Shown: piece by piece, positions 33,799-44,720 of the stretch | How positions within the stretch are numbered: position 1 is the first letter of the stretch | Layout: the number at the start of each line of letters is the position of its first letter | Assembly: GCA_947462335.1 (NCBI GenBank) | Contig: OX381716.1 | Coordinates: 2,228,438-2,292,437, forward strand | Direction of reading: 5' to 3' | DNA from: Harmothoe impar | Taxonomy: Eukaryota > Annelida > Polychaeta > Phyllodocida > Polynoidae | Length of the DNA: 64,000 bases | The notes under the pieces: model-generated | Databases searched by the model: none | What the model was told of the DNA's origin: nothing | Seen by the model: only the letters and a program-made list of their open reading frames with translations | Made by a program: the position numbers and the translations under genes

Positions 33799-34104
33799 AG
33801 TCGGTCCTCACTTCCTCGAATTTGGAAAATGCAAGGAAAGGGGTCTGTGGAAGCAAATTATTCGAGGAATTAAGTCCAAATATAATAGAACATAATAAGG
33901 GAAGATGACAGGCACCTGTCTGAGGAAGTGAGGGATTCGAGGTAATAAATGTTCGAGGTAGTGAGGGTCAACTGTAAACATAGCGACTTTTGTGTGTACA
34001 AATTTTTGCTGATTTTTCAAAAATACTATTTTATCTATATTCAAATTCATTTCCATGAAATTTGCTAAGAAATGTACAGCATAAAATAAGATACCTTTAC
34101 GGTA
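33799..34104. mobile_element. GAGGGTTGACTGTA MITE abutting a TTTTCGCG MITE
   Basis: 33799-33975 runs from CAGTCGGTCCTCACTTCC to GTAGTGAGGGTCAACTGTA. The next element starts in the same ACTGTAAACATAGCGACTTT and ends ATACCTTTACGGTA at 34104. The two families share or overlap the ACTGTA terminus. Confidence 0.65.
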
Positions 34105-34233
34105 GGTCTATGAGAGGAGGCAGGCTGTGGCAGGCTCTCCTGCCGTCTCGTTCCCCCGGTTATCAATATTCTGTCATCAGCGTGATTTGTTCCAACGCCT
34201 CCTACAGTCTACTGCTACACGCTAACCCTACTA

Positions 34234-34471
34234 GGGTAGACCGCCCATTAGATGACTAGCTGGTGTGTTGGTACCATGAGTAGACCGGTATATATCAATC
34301 AGGGTGCCATTAATCATGGGGACAATCTTCCACAGGGCTATCATAGACATTGGGCTGATCATCCTCAGGGCCAATCGCGATAGGGCCTATTGTCCACAGG
34401 GCTCCTGATCCATGTACTGGTCTACTTAAGGTACCAACAGACCAGCTAGTCATCTCATGGGCAGTCTACCC
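34234..34471. mobile_element. TA-flanked MITE with 57-bp terminal inverted repeats
   Basis: GGGTAGACCGCCCATTAGAT at the left is inverse to ATCTCATGGGCAGTCTACCC at the right, and matching continues through GATGACTAGCTGGT and TTGGTACC. TA lies outside each end (34232-34233, 34472-34473). GGGTAGA ends are shared with 11378-11761. Confidence 0.8.
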
Positions 34472-34859
34472 TACTTCGGGTCAGTCAAATAATGCCGTGG
34501 TTCCTCATCATCAAGCACCGAGGATTCAGAGGAGGGATTGATTATTGCTTTTGTATTTTTCTTTCTGTTGATGGATTGTTGTGGACTGTTGTGCAGAGAC
34601 CCAATTCTGCGGTTATTGACCTCCAAAGGCTGTCAATGTGGGGATTACTTCTCACACCCATCACGCATAGGGAACACGCTTCTGGAAAGAAAATTGGTGG
34701 AGGTTAGGAAAGTCAAGCTCAAAATTGAAACTCGTCTCATAAAGGGAAGAAATCTTCATTTGAAAGCAAGTCTTCATATTACAAAGGGGCTCCTTTTAAG
34801 GCATTCTTAACCCACGGTGGGCGGCTAAGACAAAGTATTCGCACCTTGGTTAAATTGCA

Positions 34860-35030
34860 TACCTGAGGGTTAAATCAGATAGACGACACTTGGCCAGGGT
34901 TCTTCCACATACCCACTGCCCACTGGTCAGCGACTCGGTGTATAACACCTCGACTTGACCCTGTGGGGCAGTGGGTATATGGAAGAACCATGTCCAGGTG
35001 TAGTCTATCACATACACCTTCAGTGCTGTC
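34860..35030. repeat. Inverted repeat with about 45-bp arms
   Basis: CACTTGGCCAGGGTTCTTCC followed by ACATACCCACTGCCCAC pairs with GTGGGGCAGTGGGTATATGG and AAGAACCATGTCCAGGTG. The centre contains CGACTCGGTGTATAACACC. Probably a MITE. Confidence 0.65.
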
Positions 35031-35189
35031 ATTCATTTTGCTTGAGTTCTAAATTGTCCATAGTCAATAACCCAATTTTTCCTCATTGTCCTCTCCTTCT
35101 CTAATCACCCACATCCCTCCTTGTTGGTTTCTGGAGATTCCCACATTTATTGATCAAATAATTTTATTTTGGCATAGGCTCTAAATGCT

Positions 35190-35255
35190 GTAGTGTGCCT
35201 GTCCAAACCTCCAAGAGTTTGGATCTTAAAATGTTACAACAACAACAACAACAGC
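35190..35255 (+). mobile_element. Possible LINE/SINE 3' tail with ACA repeat
   Basis: TCCAAACCTCCAAGAGTTTGGA forms a short hairpin, followed after ATCTTAAAATGTT by (ACA)n. This arrangement is common at non-LTR element 3' ends. No upstream coding remnant was found. Confidence 0.35.
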
Positions 35256-35775
35256 ACCTACCTGAAACTGAAATTTTTAGCCTTTGTTTGTAAAAGTGCT
35301 CCTTTCTTGCGGCATGTGTCGATGATGGCTGGACGCTGTCTATACAGCACTGCCCTCTTGTGGTGAATACCTTAGCTTTTATTTCCCGTCCAGTCGATAA
35401 TGCTCATCACCAAATGGCCAGCTCTTGTGATCAATTCAGACGAGGGATCGACTCGCCCGGCTGCTCCACTAGGCCTGCTAGGTCTGCTAGGTTGACTCAA
35501 TGAAGTCCTAGACCTTGTTCACATTAGTTCTCCTAGATCCACAAGGTAGACCCAATATAAAGCCTTAGACCTTGTTTTAAGCAGATTTTGTACCAAATGT
35601 TTACAAAAATGTGTATATTCCATTAACTGGAAAAAGGGGCATGCTTCCTTATCCCTTTAAGAGACTATGCCATTTGTCATTATGTTGCATGTATGCAGCC
35701 GTCCTGAGTACTTGTTGACGTGTGGATTCTACCCCCTGAGGCCGTATTCATGCATTATGACGACAACATTAATGG

Positions 35776-35984
35776 TAGTAGTATAGAGGAGCAAACTCAG
35801 CGCATAGAAATAGCTACTACCTCAAAGTTGACATACTTACCAAACAGATGTGACGTCACTTGACCTACTTAGAGGGCTCTCAGCCAATCAGAGAGCAGTA
35901 TTTACGTCACATCCGTTTGGTAAGTATGTCAACTTTCACCCGGTAGCTATTTCTATGCGCTGAGTTTGCTCCTCTATACTACTA
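35776..35984. mobile_element. Palindromic MITE (209 bp) carrying CRE and CCAAT motifs
   Basis: Arms of about 75 bp match almost perfectly: TAGTAGTATAGAGGAGCAAA against its inverse ending CTATACTACTA. The short centre holds TGACGTCA, GACCTACTTAGAGGG, CAGCCAATCAGAG and TACGTCAC. The central text recurs as the unit of the array at 61401-61645. Confidence 0.85.
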
Positions 35985-36015
35985 ATGGTACAGCCTATTA
36001 CAGCACTCTGCCACT

Positions 36016-36205
36016 CTTAACCCTTGGAGGACGGCATCATGCATTAATGCATCATGCCCGTGGTCGTCATGATGCATGGATGCATCCCTGGCGAGTAACT
36101 CACCAGTGCTGCATTCAAACATCATGCCGACCCCATGGGGTTGAGACACTCTAAGGTCGGCATGATGCACCAATGCATCCTTAAAGAGTTTAACGGGTTA
36201 AGACT
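36016..36205 (+). mobile_element. TTAA-hairpin MITE, shortened
   Basis: TTAACCCTTGGAGGACGG, the first hairpin and GTTGAGACACTCTAAGGTCGG are present. The second hairpin is lost between CACCAATGCA and TCCTTAAAGAG. Confidence 0.7.
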
Positions 36206-36684
36206 ATACCTTAGCTGAGTCAGGCAGTCAGTGGGTGTAGTGGCAGGTTGTGATGTAAACTGTAGTATACTGGGTGTTGTATTATGTATTCCTGATGCCA
36301 CTACATGACAGGGTTCTGATGACACTGTTAGGTTAACTCATGTTTTAAGCACCTACTGGAGACCCTTTACCCCACATAACCATCATGCATTCCTCCCAGC
36401 TCCTGCTGGATTCAGCCAACCTACAACCTACCCCCAACCCTTATAGCGCTCTAACTGGTGTGGACTTGTTCCCGCGACCACTGTGTGTACACTGACACAG
36501 GCAATCATTTCCGCTTCTGGTTCTGCTCTCGGCATTTAGCTTGTTCCTTGCAAGCTATAGTGTGTGTAAGTCACCGCCTCAGTCTCATGAGGAATTCAGT
36601 GCACAGAACAAACATGGCCGCCCATGCGGAGAGACCAGAATCATCCCTATGGACCTGCCACCTTGGTCTAGGGCGGTAGGCACT

Positions 36685-36830
36685 GTGTCACTTGTAGATC
36701 CTAAGAAATGGGTCTTGTCCCTTGTCAGGTTAAAGAAGCAGGTTTGTCCCTAAGCATTCCCTTGTCCTTTGTCCATAAGACTTAAAACAGGGGCTTGTCT
36801 GCTTGTCACATTCACCTGTCTGGGGCCCTT
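36685..36830 (+). repeat. CTTGTC doublet repeat
   Basis: CTTGTCCCTTGTCAGGTTAAAG, then CCCTTGTCCTTTGTCC and GCTTGTCTGCTTGTCAC. Same layout as 32781-32970, with T instead of A in the second position. An inverse copy with the same CTTGTC word lies at 45010-45095. Confidence 0.7.
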
Positions 36831-37335
36831 AGTCTCTGAGTATCGACCCGGTCCGCACACCTTAAAGTGATTGGTGTAAACAAGGCATGCGCGCCTTATT
36901 CTTGTCAAATCACTTTGCTGCCTCCAGAAGACAGGGTAGGTCTCTATAGAACAAGTTGTAATATGACTCTGTTAAAATAGTACAAGGGGAGGCACACAAT
37001 TATCAGCCCTGCTGAGTGCCCTCCTTATCTTTATTGACATAAAAACCTGAGTTAACTGTACACTGTCTAGTTACTGGTAGATCTTAGTGAATTATATGTA
37101 ATAGGTGCTGTTATTTTTCATACCGTATATTATCACTCCTTGTGTTATTATTCACACCTACATATCAAAGCTGGACACCACATGGAACAATTGTAGTCAA
37201 CTATTAGTCAATATATGATTTAAACCCTTCATAAAAAAAACACACAGCTCCCACAGCCAAGTCCTGCAGGTGGCAGATTGCTCCTGGGGGGGGGGGGCAC
37301 TGTACCATGTATTGGATAACCACTGCGACACAATG

Positions 37336-37420
37336 TACTGTAAACATAGATATTTTACATTATATAGTACAACTTTGCGCAGAAAATATGTTCAGCGCGA
37401 AATAAAATACATTTACAGTA
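37336..37420. mobile_element. Deleted TTTTCGCG MITE (85 bp)
   Basis: TACTGTAAACATAGATATTT at the left and ATACATTTACAGTA at the right, with most of the interior missing. Confidence 0.7.
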
Positions 37421-37552
37421 GCTTGTGGCTGAGCAGCTCCTGGTTACAGGAAGGGGGCGTGTCTGGACTGGTTTGATTGACAGGTGGGGCGGTGTCTGTT
37501 CTGATGGATCTGTCAGTGTGGGATGTAGCCGGCTTTACTGCCCACCTCTAGA

Positions 37553-37765
37553 TACTGTAAACCTAGATATTTTTGCGCTGTATTCTTTTTTTATGATTTT
37601 CACAATTTTAAAAAATCCTGCAAAATATATACACAAAAGGAGTATTTAAAGTATCGATCTAAAGAACCAAATCTAGGAAATCTGCGAATTTAAATACTGG
37701 CGAGAATATCCTTTTTAGCAAATTCGCAAAAATTTATACACGCAAAGATTTCTACATTTACAGTA
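37553..37765. mobile_element. MITE, TTTTCGCG family
   Basis: TACTGTAAACCTAGATATTT to GATTTCTACATTTACAGTA. It lies only 132 bp from the deleted copy. Confidence 0.75.
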
Positions 37766-37929
37766 GATACCCCTCAGATACAGCACACACCTCCTTAGAG
37801 CCTCGTGTAAGATGGAGATGACAACACTACACGCCCCGTCTGAGGCTGTGTATAGCCCTGCTACTTGTCTCACTCAGGCCCTTAATCCGTGTAGTTAGTT
37901 ATACGCACCTCCAGCCGCCTCACTACACT

Positions 37930-38085
37930 ATAGGCACCTTAAACACCGGTAGTTAGTTATACGCACCTCTTGTAGTTAGTTATACGCACCTCTTGTAGTT
38001 AGTTATACGCACCTCTTGTAGTTAGTTATACGCACCTCTTGTAGTTAGTTATACGCACCTCTTGTAGTTAGTTGTACGCACCTCC
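37930..38085 (+). repeat. Minisatellite, 23-bp unit
   Basis: TAGTTAGTTATACGCACCTC plus TTG recurs five to six times, with diverged copies at 37895-37950. It is flanked by TATAGGCACCTTA-type text on both sides. Confidence 0.85.
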
Positions 38086-38810
38086 TGCCACCTCTCTACA
38101 CTATAGGCACTTAGCTACAGATACACACCCTTCCAACGGCAGAAGCATTTGCAAAACTTTTTATTACTCAAAGTCACCTTTTAAGTTCAGCAAGTGTCAT
38201 GTGACAGACAGGTCATAATGACATTCATGTGGGAAAGGTAAGGTCTGGGAATCATGTCTATCACATTGTACAGTCTTTTTGAAGGGCTTAAACACTGAGC
38301 ATGCCTTTCTCTATCAATCCATCAGTGGGGGATCCGTTCTGGCCTCTGCATCACCTTTCCATTTATATGCAGCTCATGGTAGTTCTATCCCCTCCTTTTG
38401 TTGTCTCTGTCTCTCTGTCTCACTGTCTCTTATCTTCCCTTACATCTTCCCCATGTGTGATGTAAGTGTCTCATCAGTCTGTTCCCTTTACACACCCTCA
38501 GAGTCCCACAGGAAGCTCGAGATAATTGATTGGAGGCCCATTTTTATTGTCTTTATATTCATCACCATGCCTACATTATACCGTGGGGACCCCGCAAGCT
38601 AACACCATAAAAGCCGCATCTTTAGGGAGTGTTCATTTTTTAACAACAGGGAGGGGGTGCTATTTTGAGCAGCACTCGCAAAATATTTGTATCCTCCCTG
38701 GAGGGGTCAACATTTTTTACCCCTGCCCCCATGGCAGGTCAAGAATTGTGCATGCTTTTGCCCCTCTGTATAGCATAGTAACACACTGCCTTTTTCCCTC
38801 AAAACTGGTT

Positions 38811-39280
38811 TTCGCTCAAAACAACAATTTTTTGACCTTCCCCAAGAGGGTTTTAACAATTTAATCACTGTGGTCAAGGGGTCCAAATGTGCTGGTTCTA
38901 GGACTTCTACCCCCCCCCCGTACATCTACCCCCGGACATCTACCCCCTGTGATTTACCCCCCTGGACATCTGCCCCTAGGACCTCTACCCCCTGGAATTT
39001 TTACCCCCTAGGGCACCCAGATGCCCATATCGTTGAGTCACATTATGTGGGGGGTAGATGTCCCCAGGGGTAGAAGGCCTAGAGGGTAAAAGTCAAAGGG
39101 GGTCCTAGGGGGTAAAAATCGAGGGGGTAGATGTCCTGGGGGTACTTGTCCTGATACCAATGTGTAACCCCCTTCGAACCCCGCAACCACCCCCTTTTTC
39201 GCTCAAAACAACAATTTTTTTTACTTTCCCCAAGAGGGGTCTTTATATTTTAAACCCCCTGGTCAAGGGGTCCAAATGTG
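38811..39280. repeat. Direct duplication flanking a CCCC-rich hairpin
   Basis: TTCGCTCAAAACAACAATTT followed by TTCCCCAAGAGGG and GGTCAAGGGGTCCAAATGTG occurs at 38811-38893 and 39198-39279. Between them (about 38912-39145) CATCTACCCCC / GGACATCTACCCCC words face GGGGGTAGATGTCC words, giving a long imperfect foldback. Confidence 0.65.
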
Positions 39281-39344
39281 TAACCCCCCCCCCCTTGGAA
39301 ATCCAGCCAAATTTTTTTTCCTTATTTCAAGAAACTAAGATAAA

Positions 39345-40890
39345 TAAACTCGCCTGGCGAACAAATGACTCATTTAAAAAAAAGACCATTTCTTAAAACG
39401 AGTCTTTTTTTTTCCACCAGGCGAATTAATTTATCATATTTTCTTGAAATGGGAAAATTACTTTTGGCTGTGCACCCCCTGTGGGTAGGAAATGAGCACC
39501 CCCTTCCTATAACAAAGAACAGCAGCATCAAGGTCTCTATAAAACACCAGGTCTGCCCCCCACTACAAGTGTACCATCTATCTCTACACCCTGATGTAAT
39601 ATTCATACTAAAACACTCTAATCCCTTCTTAATTGGCAAGTCATGGTTAATTTCTGCAACCCGGGACTTGATCAGCGGGTTTTTACGGCACCAAGTGCTA
39701 ATCTGTCATCTGGGTATCAATATTCATATAGCGCTGTGTCAGCGGGGTGAGGGTAATGAAGGAGCCCAAAGGGGGGAGGGGCAGCATGAATTCCTGCGTT
39801 TAAGCAAATTCAAGATGATTAAAGTGACTCTTTAAGCACATTTAAAAGCATTAAATACAGCCTAGCAAAACTATTATTCAACTTTTAGGTTATTGTTCTG
39901 ACCACCCTCTCAGTGTCCTGTGGAATATAGAATGTGTTGTAAAATGGAAATGAGGGGAGAAAGGGCTTGAATAAGTATGGTAGAATGTTATGTAGATTAT
40001 TCACTAATTCATTAAGGTGTTGGTGGGTGGGTATTTAGTGTTGGCCTGGTAGTTTAGGTAAAGCAGCCCACACTGTGACCCTGTACCCCTGCCTTAGTCC
40101 TGCAACACCCACACCTCCTCCATAAGCAGCTGCCCCCCCCCCACACACACACACACTCAGCCTACATTGTCTGCTACAAAGACATCCATATAGCAGGGTC
40201 TGCACCTGGGATGTATAAGGCCTAGACACAGCTACAGCCAGTTTGTAAGTGTTCCCCTACCGACAGTGTAGGGGCCCTTGTTAAGGGTTTTTAGTTGGGG
40301 GCCCTTATTTTTGGGGGAGGGGGGAGGGCTCCCTCTTGATGGTTCTTCTTCTTGGGGGCCTTTCTTTTTTGGCGTGGTCTGTGGAGAATAAGTTAATGGG
40401 TCTGCTTTCTGGGAAGAAGGATTGATTATAATGTCCTTGGTTCATTGTTGGGAGAGCGGTAAGACGGCGGCCATCTTGTTTCGTCCTCATTTAGCGGGGT
40501 GCTGGGTGCCCAGTGACCTGACTACATCCATCCCCTGCCTGAACACTCTGCTCACTCACCCTACACTACACTACACTAACCCCCCCCCCCCCCCACCTCA
40601 TAGACTACAATGTATAGCCCACACACACTACCACACAGACACTATGTATCATCCTCTAATCACTGACTGCCTTGTGCCTCTACATGGGTAGTCAGAATCT
40701 TGAGTGTGTCACTGCGTCACTTTTTATGTGTTAAGAACGCAAAGAGTAATATTTGTAGGTTTATTTTTTATTACATGGTGGTATGGCCTTGCTATGCTAA
40801 GCCTATGGGACCTCTATGGAGTATGGTGTAGCCATACTCCATGGCCTCCAAGTTTGTTCATTTTCTTCATTTTAAGACAGTGGGAACATG
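39345..40890. other. No supported gene; small inverted repeat and homopolymers
   Basis: AAATAAACTCGCCTGGCGAA at about 39345 faces CCAGGCGAATTAATTTA at about 39418. C runs are at about 40131 and 40580. GACGGCGGCCATCTTG at about 40464 is a lone YY1-like site. No splice-bounded coding segment was identified. Confidence 0.4.
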
Positions 40891-40898
40891 TAATAAAC

Positions 40899-41043
40899 AC
40901 AAAACCCCACTTATTGACATAACATGTACATCATACCTCACGAGTTGAAGCTGGGTCATATCACACTTTGGCATCGTGTGGTATGACCCAGCTTCAACTC
41001 GTGAGGTATGATGTGCATGTATGTCAATGGTGTGGAGTTTTGT
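40899..41043. repeat. Long hairpin, 68-bp arms with 9-base loop
   Basis: Left arm 40899-40966 and right arm 40976-41043 are inverse and of equal length. The inner 50 bp are nearly identical (CATACCTCACGAGTTGAAGC against its inverse); the outer 18 bp have a few mismatches. It could be a foldback MITE or a source of hairpin RNA. No target duplication is obvious. Confidence 0.85.
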
Positions 41044-41157
41044 CTTTGTCTCTAAAACTGTGTCTGTCAATTCTCAAAACCCTGATGAGGTGGGATGGGG
41101 ATGTCATCAGTCTGTCCAGGATCAGCTGTGGTCATGAGCTGGGGGTACAGCTAGAGA

Positions 41158-41250
41158 GGGTTAACCCTCTAAGGGCGGCGTTATACTTTAGTACATTTGG
41201 TGTCATAATGCATGAATGAACTTTTCAAAGCTTCATTTTTGCTGCATGAC
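41158..41250 (+). mobile_element. TTAA-hairpin MITE, 5' half only
   Basis: TTAACCCTCTAAGGGCGGCG, CATAATGCATGAATG, then CTTTTCAAAGCTTC in place of the usual hairpin. The rest is missing. Confidence 0.6.
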
Positions 41251-41454
41251 AACTCAGTGGGGTGGATTCACCATGGAAGGGCCGTTATAATGCACCTAGG
41301 CTGGACAGTGCTGTCAATAAAGGGCTAGGACAATGTGATAGGGGAGGGATGTGTGTTTCTGAGGTGTAGGACAGTGGGTTAGTACTGTTGTGTTCCTCCA
41401 GGGTGAGGTGGTAGCCCCAGCAGGGGGTGGATACATAGGTAACAGGTGGGTTGG

Positions 41455-41525
41455 TACAGGGGGGGGGGGTACAGGTGGGGGGGGGGGGTACAGGTGGGGG
41501 GGGGGTACAGGTGGGGGGTATACAG
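41455..41525 (+). repeat. G-run minisatellite (GGTACAGGTGGGG)
   Basis: Runs of 8-10 G alternate with GTACAGGTG four times. This is a simple slippage-prone tract. Confidence 0.8.
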
Positions 41526-41675
41526 GAGTTACACCAATCAGCTAGGAGAGACATTGGACCCCAGCTGAGAACCACATCTATATACTCACCTGATCCTGGA
41601 GACGCTGATGACATCCCCACCCCACCTCATCATCACACAGGGACAGGGGCAATCTCTGGGCTGCCTTGGAGACCC

Positions 41676-42057
41676 GGGGGGGGGGGGGGACTCTGCCATG
41701 TGTTAGATAACCACGGCGGCACAACTCAGTGGCGGTGAATTTCAATTAGATCCTGAAAAGGGGGTGGTCAGATGTCATCAAGGCCCTGATTAGTAGGGCA
41801 GTTAAAATCATATCATTAAACTGAGCAAGTTTACTTGCTGAAAGGGAGGAAAACTGTATTTGTAAAAAATTTAGGGACACCTAAATTTGTAATAGATCAT
41901 CAAATCTCCCAACCTTCCAAAAGTGGGGCGGTCAAATCTCCCATCCTCTGAAAAGTAGGGCGGTCAGATTTCCCAACCTCTGATATAAGAGGGGTGGTAG
42001 GGCGGCAGTGGGTATATACACTTATAGAGCCAGTGACCCCCCGGGCCCGGGGAGTAC
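41676..42057 (-). mobile_element. G-run-ended hAT-like MITE, reverse copy
   Basis: GGGGGGACTCTGCCATGTG... at the left and, inside the right part, AATCTCCCAACCT, GGGCGGTCAAATCTCCCATC and GATATAAGAGGGGTGGTAGG are the inverse of the 17539-17945 interior. The right end here is AGAGCCAGTGACCCCCC, which belongs to the 26482/29727 family, so it is chimeric or the families share ends. Confidence 0.6.
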
Positions 42058-42311
42058 ACCCTGTGCTGGATCCTGCAGTAGTTTGGCCCCAGCTGAGAGG
42101 ACCACCTTACACGCTAATTACTCACCACGCCCCTACAACACACTCCACCATAACCCCTCAGTGCCTGAATACAGCTGTGGTGATCTCACCAGTTTGATAC
42201 ACTCCCGAAGGGTCAGCATGATACATCAATGCAGGCCTGTTGAGTAAAGCCACCAGAACTGCATTCATACAGATTGATGCTGAGGGTAGCATATTTAAGT
42301 AACATGCATCA

Positions 42312-42551
42312 TTAACCCTTTAAGGACGGATGTTGGTAAAAGATGACATTTGCACCAATGCAGCCCTGATGAGTAACTCTCCAGTGCTGCATTGGTGCAT
42401 CATGCTGACTCTACGGAAGTGTCTCAACCTCATAAGCTCAGCATGATGCTTGAATGCAGCGCAGGCGAGTTACTCGCCAGGGCTACATTCATGCATCATG
42501 ACGACCAAAGGTATAATGCATTAAGGCATCATACCATTCTCAAAGGGTTAA
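42312..42551 (-). mobile_element. TTAA-hairpin MITE, reverse, full length
   Basis: TTAACCCTTTAAGGACGG, GGTAAAAGATGACATTT, hairpin GATGAGTAACTCTCC, AAGTGTCTCAACC, hairpin GCGAGTTACTCGCC, then TCAAAGGGTTAA. A partial copy (GATACACTCCCGAAGGGTCAG) precedes it at about 42194-42260. Confidence 0.8.
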
Positions 42552-43100
42552 CCTATTACATAGGCCCACTCTGCCTGCCCCTCCCCGGTAACAGATAATA
42601 GCAGTAACAGATGTAGAGTGGATCTCTGTGACCTGCAACCTGGGACAGCTTCCTGGCATACAATAACTACACCACCCTCCTCACCACCACCCCCCCTCAC
42701 TACCTACACCACCACCCCCACCTTATCATCATAACAGGAGGCTTACAATAACTACACCACCCTCTCATCTGCACCCCCACCTGAGGCATAGAGACAACAG
42801 GTGTCCCACCTGCCCCACCTACACATCCCAGCTGTAGAGAGTATAACACAGACTGTGAGGAGTTGGGCACCTGCTGACACAATAACCTTAGCCTAGTGTG
42901 ACGCCCGGCTCATACTAATTACCTGTCCCTCCCTCCCTAGACCATCAAACCACACCCTGACCTCATCATGATCTACCATATTATGGTTATGACACGATAG
43001 AGGAAGAAGGTGATGCCCCACCCTAAACCCAACCTGGGTTATGGGTTGAGATACAAATCTAGTTGCTAGCCCCAACCCATATTGTTGGTGGCTGTATTGG

Positions 43101-43400
43101 TTACCATCTTGTTTACCTGGCGGCCATCTTGTTTACCTGGCAGCCATCTTGGTTACCTGGCAGCCATCTTGTTTACCTGGCAGCCATCTTGTTTACTTGG
43201 CGGCCATCTTGGGTACCTGGCGGCCATCTTGGTTACCTGTCGGTCATTATGGTTAGCTGTCGGCCATCTTGGTTACCTGGCGGCCATCTTGGTTACCTGG
43301 CGGCCATCTTGGTTACCTGGCGGCCATCTTGGTTACCTGGCGGCCATCTTGGTTACCTGGGATACTGTCGGCCATCTTGGTATGCTGGCGGCCATCTTGG
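43101..43400 (+). repeat. 20-bp minisatellite of YY1-like sites
   Basis: The unit CGGCCATCTTGGTTACCTGG repeats in an exact 20-bp register. Thirteen copies keep GCCATCTT, the inverse of the AAGATGGC core bound by YY1/Pho proteins in animals. The last two copies drift out of register. The long open frames across it are artefacts of the repeat. Confidence 0.9.
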
Positions 43401-43519
43401 CTGGTCCCCATAAGGAGGGTGACCCGGGGGGACCTTGTCGACCACCTGTCGTGCAGCGGCTATAACGGGATCTTTGTTTTACAGCCAGACCTCACCAGGG
43501 CTGCACAGTCACTTGTAAT

Positions 43520-43640
43520 TCATCTTAACCCTTTATGGACAGAATACTGTTGTAATTGGACTACATGTATACCCATGTGTCGGCAAGATGCAATGCAGCA
43601 TACTGCATCATATCAACCATAGAGGGTAAAGATCATCCAG
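43520..43640. mobile_element. Diverged TTAA-hairpin MITE remnant
   Basis: TTAACCCTTTATGGACAG, CGGCAAGATGCAATGCAGC and ATCAACCATAGAGGGTAA are recognisable, with the hairpins largely lost. Confidence 0.5.
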
Positions 43641-43844
43641 TTCATGAACAGCATATAGAGGTAATATAGAGGTACTAGCTGGCTGGTGTTGGTGCATCCT
43701 GATACCTGCTGACCATTCAGCCCGTGGCGTCCTGCTGTGCAGAGAGGGTTAACAGTACCTTTTGTGCAGCGTGAAGGCAGAGAGGGTTAGTGGTGACGTC
43801 CTGCAGCGTGAAGGAAGGCTTTGTTTGTTCGGACACCAGTCACA

Positions 43845-44048
43845 ATGTGCTGCAGGGATCCCAGACACCCACAAGGCTGCCACTTGTCCAGCTGCTACAA
43901 CCTGCGTTATGAATGTACCTTTAAATGTAATTATGTTGTTTCTACCTCTGCTGAAGGGTTTGCCAATGTGAAATGTCATTCTGAATTCTGTCCTGTGCCC
44001 TGGGATGAACTGTTTTTTGGGAAGCCTTCATGGTTTTACAACACATAG
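43845..44048 (+). CDS. Possible cysteine-rich coding exon, unrecognised
   Basis: The open frame begins at an ATG (43845) after GTTCGGACACCAGTCACA and runs to TAG at 44048. It reads as an ordinary soluble protein with eight cysteines in 67 residues (MCCRDPRHPQGC, SSCYNLRYEC, TFKCNY, VKCHSEFC) and ends KPSWFYNT. Codon choice is mixed and the frame is not in a tandem repeat, unlike most frames here. A possible acceptor, CGGACACCAG, lies just before it. I recognise no family; it may be a terminal exon of a secreted protein or chance. Confidence 0.25.
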   Translation: MCCRDPRHPQGCHLSSCYNLRYECTFKCNYVVSTSAEGFANVKCHSEFCPVPWDELFFGKPSWFYNT

Positions 44049-44315
44049 ATGGTATGATGGCTGTTCTATTTTGTCCAATTTTTAGTGGGTTGTGATTCAC
44101 ATTGTTTGTTATTAGAGTGGAGTTTCACAATACGGAATCCCATTTTACTGGTTATTACAATACAAATTGTGCACATCAATCAAGAGAGTAACATTGACAT
44201 TAATATAGGTAAAACTAATTATTTGAATAAGGTGTGTACTTCATTACTATAGAAGCTGGATACGTTATTGCAGTGAGTGAGTGGTTCTAGTACTACTACC
44301 TCCCGTGTCTGCATA

Positions 44316-44518
44316 TACTGTAAACGTAGAAATGTTCGATTGTATATATATTTTCGCGAATTTGCGTGTAGGCCCATATTTAAATTCGTGGAGTTTAGAA
44401 CATGGTAGTTTTCTGTACTTAAAATAAATATTTGCACTGTGCATATTCTCGTGGATTTTCACTTCCCCGCAATTCACGAGAGTATATATAGCGCAAAATA
44501 ACATTTATTTTTACAGTA
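44316..44518. mobile_element. MITE, TTTTCGCG family
   Basis: TACTGTAAACGTAGAAATGT to ATTTATTTTTACAGTA; inner TATATTTTCGCGAATTTGCG and CGAGAGTATATATAGCGC. Confidence 0.75.
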
Positions 44519-44639
44519 CTGAGCCCCCACCTTGTAGGTCCCATACCTACCCACCATACACCCTGCCCCACGCAACCACTCCATCACACACACCCTCTTA
44601 AGAGTCTTATACCTCCACACCACCCGGCCCAGCATCCTC

Positions 44640-44720
44640 CACACCACCACTTCCGGTTCCGGCTCTCTCTGCCGGCGTTACACGGCCGTCCGAGTCACGT
44701 GTTCAAAGCCTGCCTCGTTC
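44640..44720. promoter_or_regulatory. CpG-rich segment with ETS-like sites
   Basis: ACCACTTCCGGTTCCGGCTC, GCCGGCGTTACACGGCCGTC and GTCACGTG make a short CpG-rich block with ETS-type (CTTCCGG) and E-box (CACGTG) words. No TATA box or attached gene was found; a G run of 17 follows at about 44742. Confidence 0.3.

Noticed and set aside
43063..43622. Three overlapping frames rich in WLPGGHLGYL-type repeats
   Set aside because: They translate the 20-bp minisatellite in successive frames; no unique coding sequence is attached.
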